Part shown: one piece after another, positions 59,922 through 64,000 of the stretch
How the letters are laid out: the number at the start of each line of letters is the position of its first letter
Numbering within the stretch: the first letter of the stretch is position 1
Assembly (NCBI GenBank): GCA_040768585.1
Contig: JAXGMQ010000001.1
Location: forward strand, 1,054,001-1,118,000
From: JAXGMQ01 sp040768585
GTDB taxonomy: Bacteria > Caldisericota > Caldisericia > JAAYUI01
DNA: 64,000 nucleotides
Direction: 5' to 3'
The notes under the pieces: model-generated
Databases searched by the model: none
Seen by the model: the letters and a program-made list of their open reading frames with translations, nothing else
What the model was told of the DNA's origin: nothing
Position numbers and translations under genes: made by a program

Positions 59922-61490
59922 ATGAGCGATGACTATCATCATACAATCACAGGAAGTGACATAACTATTGATCAACTGTCGAAGTTAGGCTTGCCAAATG
60001 GTAGAGTTTCACTTGATAGCGAAGCTGCAACTCGAATAACTAACTACAGAGTAGGTCTCGAAAAGATTCTCAATAGCGACAAAGCTGTTTATGGCATTAA
60101 CACTGGTTTTGGCAGTCTTGCCAATGTAAAAATCGACAGAGACAAGATTTCAGAGCTTCAGAAAAATCTCATCGCATCTCACACCGCTGGCACAGGTGAA
60201 TATCTTCCACCAGAGATAATAAAATCTGCTATGGTGCTGAGGGTTAATACATTTGCTCGAGGAAACTCCGGCATTCGCCTTAGGGTTGTCGAGTTACTAA
60301 TTGATATGATAAACCACAATATTATCCCTAGGGTCCCAATGTACGGTTCGGTCGGCGCATCCGGAGACCTTGCGCTTCTCTCTGCAATCGCTCTTTGCAT
60401 GGTATCTCCTGTTGATGGAGTACAACAAGAGGTTGAGTATTTTACAGATAATGGCTGGGCAACAAAAGGGCATATTGATGCCCTAAAATCAATTAACATC
60501 GAGCCAATAGAGCTTCAGGCGAAAGAGGGACTCGCCCTCAATAACGGTTGCCAGGTGTCAACCTCTATTGCATCCTTTGCACTCTCAAACGCCATGAAAG
60601 CGTTCAACGCCATCATGCACGCCTTCGCGCTCTCATCCCAGGCTCTCCTCGCAAACTCTTCGCCATTCGATGAGAGAGTCCATATGGCAAGACCCCACAG
60701 CGGACAAACCATCGTTGCAAACTCCATAAGGGCACTTTTATCAGACTCAAAACTCATCGATTCTGATGCGGATAAGGTACAAGACGCCTATTCGATCAGG
60801 TGCTTTCCTCAGGTCGCAGGTTCAGTATACGATGGTCTCAGATACGCAAAAAATGTTTTTGAGACCGAGATGAACTCATCGACAGATAATCCGCTTCTTT
60901 TTGAGTCAGGAGATGATTACGAACCAATCTCAGGTGGAAACTTCCATGGTGCGCCTGTTGCGCATGCCTCTGATTTTGCGACCCTTCTATGTGCTGATTT
61001 GGCATCTATTGCTGAGAGGCTCATATTCAGGCTCATAACTGGTGATATGTCAAAACTCCCATCATTTTTGACCTTTGACCCAGGCCTCTCATCAGGCTTT
61101 ATGATTACTCAATATACGGCTGCCAATCTCGTTTCGATGTGCAAATCTCTCTCTTATCCAGCTTCAGTTGACAGTATCCCAACGTGTGAAAATCAGGAAG
61201 ACCATGTTTCTATGTCGTCAGTTGCGGCATGGAAACTATTGCGCGTTTCCAACGCTCTCTTGTCAGTTGCTGCTATTGAACTGCTGGTGGCCTGCCAAGC
61301 AGTCCAGATGAGGCTCCAATCTCTTGGCAGTGATAACTCGATTCTCTCGCAGTCTTCTCAACAAACCCTTAGTACAGTTCGAGAGTTTGTCCCCTTCATC
61401 AAATCAGATTGTCCTATGAGTGGCCACATCAGAACAGCTGAAGATTTAATAAAATCAAACAGGCTAGATTCTTGCATTGATTTTAAATGA
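59922..61490 (+). CDS. hutH: Histidine ammonia-lyase
   Basis: 522 residues from ATG 59922, with AGGAGGAG just upstream; a frame extension upstream has no such signal. The catalytic MIO cofactor forms from Ala146-Ser147-Gly148 in VGASGDLALL. YGINTGFG near residue 48 carries the catalytic tyrosine. IASHTAGTGEYL has a histidine at the position that favours histidine over tyrosine or phenylalanine. CENQEDHVSMS near the C-terminus matches the family. It deaminates histidine to urocanate. No other histidine-utilisation gene is nearby. Its upstream region is filled by the ParB half-site array. Confidence 0.93.
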   Translation: MSDDYHHTITGSDITIDQLSKLGLPNGRVSLDSEAATRITNYRVGLEKILNSDKAVYGINTGFGSLANVKIDRDKISELQKNLIASHTAGTGEYLPPEIIKSAMVLRVNTFARGNSGIRLRVVELLIDMINHNIIPRVPMYGSVGASGDLALLSAIALCMVSPVDGVQQEVEYFTDNGWATKGHIDALKSINIEPIELQAKEGLALNNGCQVSTSIASFALSNAMKAFNAIMHAFALSSQALLANSSPFDERVHMARPHSGQTIVANSIRALLSDSKLIDSDADKVQDAYSIRCFPQVAGSVYDGLRYAKNVFETEMNSSTDNPLLFESGDDYEPISGGNFHGAPVAHASDFATLLCADLASIAERLIFRLITGDMSKLPSFLTFDPGLSSGFMITQYTAANLVSMCKSLSYPASVDSIPTCENQEDHVSMSSVAAWKLLRVSNALLSVAAIELLVACQAVQMRLQSLGSDNSILSQSSQQTLSTVREFVPFIKSDCPMSGHIRTAEDLIKSNRLDSCIDFK

Positions 61491-61508
61491 AAGTGAGAGT
61501 TTATCTAC

Positions 61509-61541
61509 CATATCCACACTGTGGAAAACAGTGTGGATATG
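61509..61541. repeat. Perfect 14-bp inverted repeat with DnaA-box-like arms
   Basis: CATATCCACACTGT (61509-61522) and ACAGTGTGGATATG (61528-61541) with a 5-base loop. Each arm contains TATCCACA or its complement, 8 of 9 matches to a DnaA box. It begins 18 bp after hutH stops. No T run follows, so it is not a typical terminator. The rest of the gap to hisS shows nothing. Confidence 0.7.
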
Positions 61542-61755
61542 TCTTGTTTGAGAAATGTCATATGTTTCAATCAGTTATCAATTTGTCAACATTTACCAGA
61601 AACCTTGATTCACGTAAGGGTTAGAGACTTGTTCAGTTATTCACATTCATGTTGGTGTTCATATTTTGTATTTTTACTATACAGCAACCGCACAAAAGTC
61701 GCATATGCCGAACAGGAATATTTTTATAACGACATATTGCATGCAGTAGGTTTTG

Positions 61756-63045
61756 TCATTTAAGTATCTCTTTAATTTTATCTATCAATCGGTCGCGTCC
61801 AACTTCTTCCTGTTCTCTATCTCTCATATCCTTTAACTGGACTGTTTGTTTTGCTCTCTCATCATCGCCAACTGTTAGAATGATTGGAATTCCTTTTTTA
61901 TCGGCATATTTGAACTGCTTAATAATTTTTGTTGCTTCAAATGCTGTCTGTGTGTTTATGTTGTTCTCTCTCAGCATGCAAGCCAGTTCTCTTGCGTATT
62001 CAGCTGAATCTCCGCCAAAATGGGCGATGAATACATCGGTCACTGTTCTAGGTCTCTTCGTGAGTCCTATTTCATCCATGGCAGCAAGTATCCTGTCAAA
62101 TCCGAGTGATGCCCCAACAGCTGGGATCTGTTTTCCTGAGAATATTCCAACCAGGTTGTCATACCTCCCACCACCTGCAACCGATCCGATCTTTGGTTCA
62201 TCCAGTTTAGCTTCGAACACAGGACCGGTGTAGTACGATTGCCCCCTTGCAAGCGATGGGTCAAAAATGACTTTCGCCCCATAGCTCCCTGATATTGAAA
62301 TAATTGTTTTTACAAGTTCGATTGCCTTCAATCCGCTCTCTGTTTTTATTGTCGTTTCTAGCCTTTTAAATTTTTCCTCATCAGTCCCCTCGGCCCCAAT
62401 TGCCTCAACCACTTCCTTTGCGGTATCTCCACATATCGGCATAAGTTCTTTCTCTACTCCTTCTTTGCCGATTTTGTCTAGTTTATCTATTGATATGATT
62501 GCGTTTTTGTGCATTTGTTTAGGTACATTGTAGGTGTCGAGAAGTCCTATCAGCACATCTCTTGCGTTCACGTGCACCCTGTACTTTTCGAAACCAAGTC
62601 TCGATAGTGAATCAGATAAAATTGTTACTATCTCAGCATCCGCCTCGGGGGAGTCTGTTCCAAATATATCCACATCGCACTGGTAGAATTCTCTGTATCT
62701 TCCCTTTTGCGGGCGTTCCGCCCTGTAGACTCTCTGTATCTGGTATCTCTTGAAAGGCTGTGGTATCTCGTTGTTGTTTGCGATGAGTCTTGATATAGGT
62801 ACCGTCAAATCATATATGAGTCCAATGTGTCTGTCACCATGATCATGGAAATCATACATCAATTTCTCACAGTCTCCGCCTTCTTTTCCTGTCAGAGTTT
62901 CGTAATATTCAAGAGAGGGGGTTTCCACTGGGTCGTACCCATATAATTCAAAAACCTCTCGTATTTTCTCTATAAGCCTTTGCCTTTCGATCATATCAAC
63001 CGGCAGCGAGTCTCTAAATCCTGACAGTACCTTTGGTTTTTCCAT
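61756..63045 (-). CDS. hisS: Histidyl-tRNA synthetase
   Basis: 429 residues from ATG 63045, placed 5 bases after GGAGG; an in-frame ATG four codons upstream overlaps that site. The start KPKVLSGFRDSLP, motif 2 FKRYQIQRVYRAERPQKGRYREF, the substrate stretch QCDVDIFG, the histidine-binding GGRYDNLV and motif 3 ASLGFDRIL are all there. The C-terminal anticodon-binding domain follows (DVFIAHFG, FKYADKKGIPIILTVGDDE). Its neighbour hutH also handles histidine but runs convergently, so there is no operon link. Confidence 0.96.
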   Translation of the reverse strand: MEKPKVLSGFRDSLPVDMIERQRLIEKIREVFELYGYDPVETPSLEYYETLTGKEGGDCEKLMYDFHDHGDRHIGLIYDLTVPISRLIANNNEIPQPFKRYQIQRVYRAERPQKGRYREFYQCDVDIFGTDSPEADAEIVTILSDSLSRLGFEKYRVHVNARDVLIGLLDTYNVPKQMHKNAIISIDKLDKIGKEGVEKELMPICGDTAKEVVEAIGAEGTDEEKFKRLETTIKTESGLKAIELVKTIISISGSYGAKVIFDPSLARGQSYYTGPVFEAKLDEPKIGSVAGGGRYDNLVGIFSGKQIPAVGASLGFDRILAAMDEIGLTKRPRTVTDVFIAHFGGDSAEYARELACMLRENNINTQTAFEATKIIKQFKYADKKGIPIILTVGDDERAKQTVQLKDMRDREQEEVGRDRLIDKIKEILK

Positions 63046-63424
63046 CACATCCTCCATATCGCTAAAGCATCTCTCATACCAAAAAATTGCCTTTTTCTTA
63101 CTTTCTCAATTCTTTCCACACATTCTATACATGTTATAAAGACTTATCAAACTCAACCAACTCTTTTTTGATCAAGCCTTTCTCACATTTATAAACATAT
63201 TAGAATCACATACATATATAATACATATTTATATACCTATATATATTATGCGGTGTGGATATGTTCAAACTGGCAAGTAACTCTTTTCTATCCTATAAAT
63301 ATTCTTCAACTCAGTTGTCAATATTTTCTGAAGAACTTTTTTTGAGTAGTAGTACCACAAATTAAAAACCTCTTGGACTGTTGATTGATCAACAAGCATG
63401 AGAGGGACTTACACAAGAAGATCA
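63046..63424. other. AT-rich intergenic strip, candidate origin element
   Basis: No gene. A 60-bp run at about 63190-63249 is almost entirely A and T and could act as a duplex-unwinding element. Near-match DnaA boxes flank it: CTTTCCACA at about 63112-63120, and TGTGGATAT at 63254-63262. A perfect 7-bp inverted repeat (TGTTGAT, ATCAACA at 63379-63394) lies just past the dnaA stop. Both flanking genes run leftward, so promoter signals for hisS are also expected here. Confidence 0.55.
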
Positions 63425-64000
63425 TTATGACTCGAGTACACTCAATATCTCATTGATTGCAGCATCAAGTGTTTGGTCACTTCTTCTTTGATTTTCAATC
63501 TTATCATGAGCATACATAACCGTTGTGTGGTCACGTTTTCCAAACTTGTCCCCGATTGATTTAAGCGATTCTGTTGTGTACTGTCTAGCAAGATACATCG
63601 CAATCTGCCTCGGAATTGCGATATCGTTGGTTCTTCTTCTTGCAACGATATCATCCCTTGAGATTTTAAAAAACCTGCAAACTTCGTCGATTATCTTGTC
63701 AACTGAGATACTTTTTGTGGTTTTTGGGATTATGTCTCTAAGCACCTCGCGCGCGCTCTCGAGGGTGAGTTCCTTGTTCTGGAGCGAGGCAACGGCCACA
63801 AGTCTTATGAGGGAGCCCTCAAGCTCCCTGATGTTTGAAAACCCGTGTCCTGCAACATAGTTAATTATTTCCTGTGGGATGTAAACATGCTCGATATTGG
63901 ATTTCTTCTGGAGGATGGCGATCCTGGTTTCAAGATCAGGGGGCTGGATATCGGCGAGAAGACCCATCTCAAACCTCGATCTGAGCCTGTCCGCAATGCC
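63425..64000 (-). CDS. dnaA: Chromosomal replication initiator DnaA, C-terminal part
   Basis: 191 residues are visible; the frame continues off the right edge. It begins within the AAA+ sensor region (RLRSRFEMGLLADIQPPDLETR, reading from 64000) and includes ELEGSLIRL. The DNA-binding domain IV has RRRTNDIAIPRQIAMYLARQ and the DnaA signature GKRDHTTVMYAHDKI, which reads TTATCCACA boxes. Several such boxes lie in this window. It is the strongest single sign that the region is near oriC. Confidence 0.97.
   Translation of the reverse strand, partial: GIADRLRSRFEMGLLADIQPPDLETRIAILQKKSNIEHVYIPQEIINYVAGHGFSNIRELEGSLIRLVAVASLQNKELTLESAREVLRDIIPKTTKSISVDKIIDEVCRFFKISRDDIVARRRTNDIAIPRQIAMYLARQYTTESLKSIGDKFGKRDHTTVMYAHDKIENQRRSDQTLDAAINEILSVLES

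Overview
The window is bacterial chromosome, gene-dense and of moderate GC, from the neighbourhood of the replication origin. Evidence for origin proximity is the C-terminal part of dnaA at the right edge, parA-parB, a perfect parS site in mnmG, several clusters of DnaA boxes, and tmRNA beside parA. The lineage cannot be fixed from the sequence. The MEP isoprenoid pathway (ispD, ispF), a group 3b-like soluble [NiFe] hydrogenase, many lipoproteins with clear lipoboxes and a very large exported protein point to an anaerobic or facultative free-living bacterium outside the well-studied groups.

Layout. At 1-5.2 kb lie a partial polyprenyl synthetase, an unrecognised protein, a PriA that has lost its helicase motifs, peptide deformylase and guaA. 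At 5.3-13.6 kb is an accessory island of exported beta-propeller lipoproteins. Three of them end in an almost identical module. The island also holds a remnant of the guaA 3' end and a headless, frameshifted Rhs tip. At 14-20.6 kb are a NAGPA-family exported protein, a two-gene LiaF/SHOCT-like unit, about 1.1 kb without genes, ispF, accB, ispD and a PIN-TRAM protein. At 20.8-30 kb one 2913-residue exported protein with EF-hand/dockerin-like loops sits behind a strong promoter and a leader of roughly 385 nt rich in hairpins. At 30-44.7 kb are serS, a PAS histidine kinase, four genes for lipoproteins and a small protein, tRNA-Ser(TGA), mnmG, recO, and an operon of a methyltransferase, a membrane cyclophilin and a TPR protein fused to a Lon-type protease domain without an ATPase. 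At 44.7-51.4 kb a seven-gene operon joins hydrogenase subunits, its maturation protease, a receiver-only response regulator and a membrane histidine kinase. At 51.5-64 kb are two propeller lipoproteins, a carboxyltransferase, a PEGA protein, parB, parA, tmRNA, hutH, hisS and dnaA.

How the parts relate. ParA, ParB, parS and DnaA form the chromosome replication and segregation set. The strip between tmRNA and hutH carries four pairs of directly repeated parS half-sites about 80 bp apart, which is not the usual palindromic arrangement. The hydrogenase operon appears to carry its own signalling pair. The propeller lipoproteins, the PEGA protein and the giant exported protein suggest a heavy investment in the cell envelope. 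The strongest candidates for something undescribed are the half-site array, the TPR-Lon fusion operon, the structured leader of the giant gene, and the hydrogenase operon with its two-component pair.
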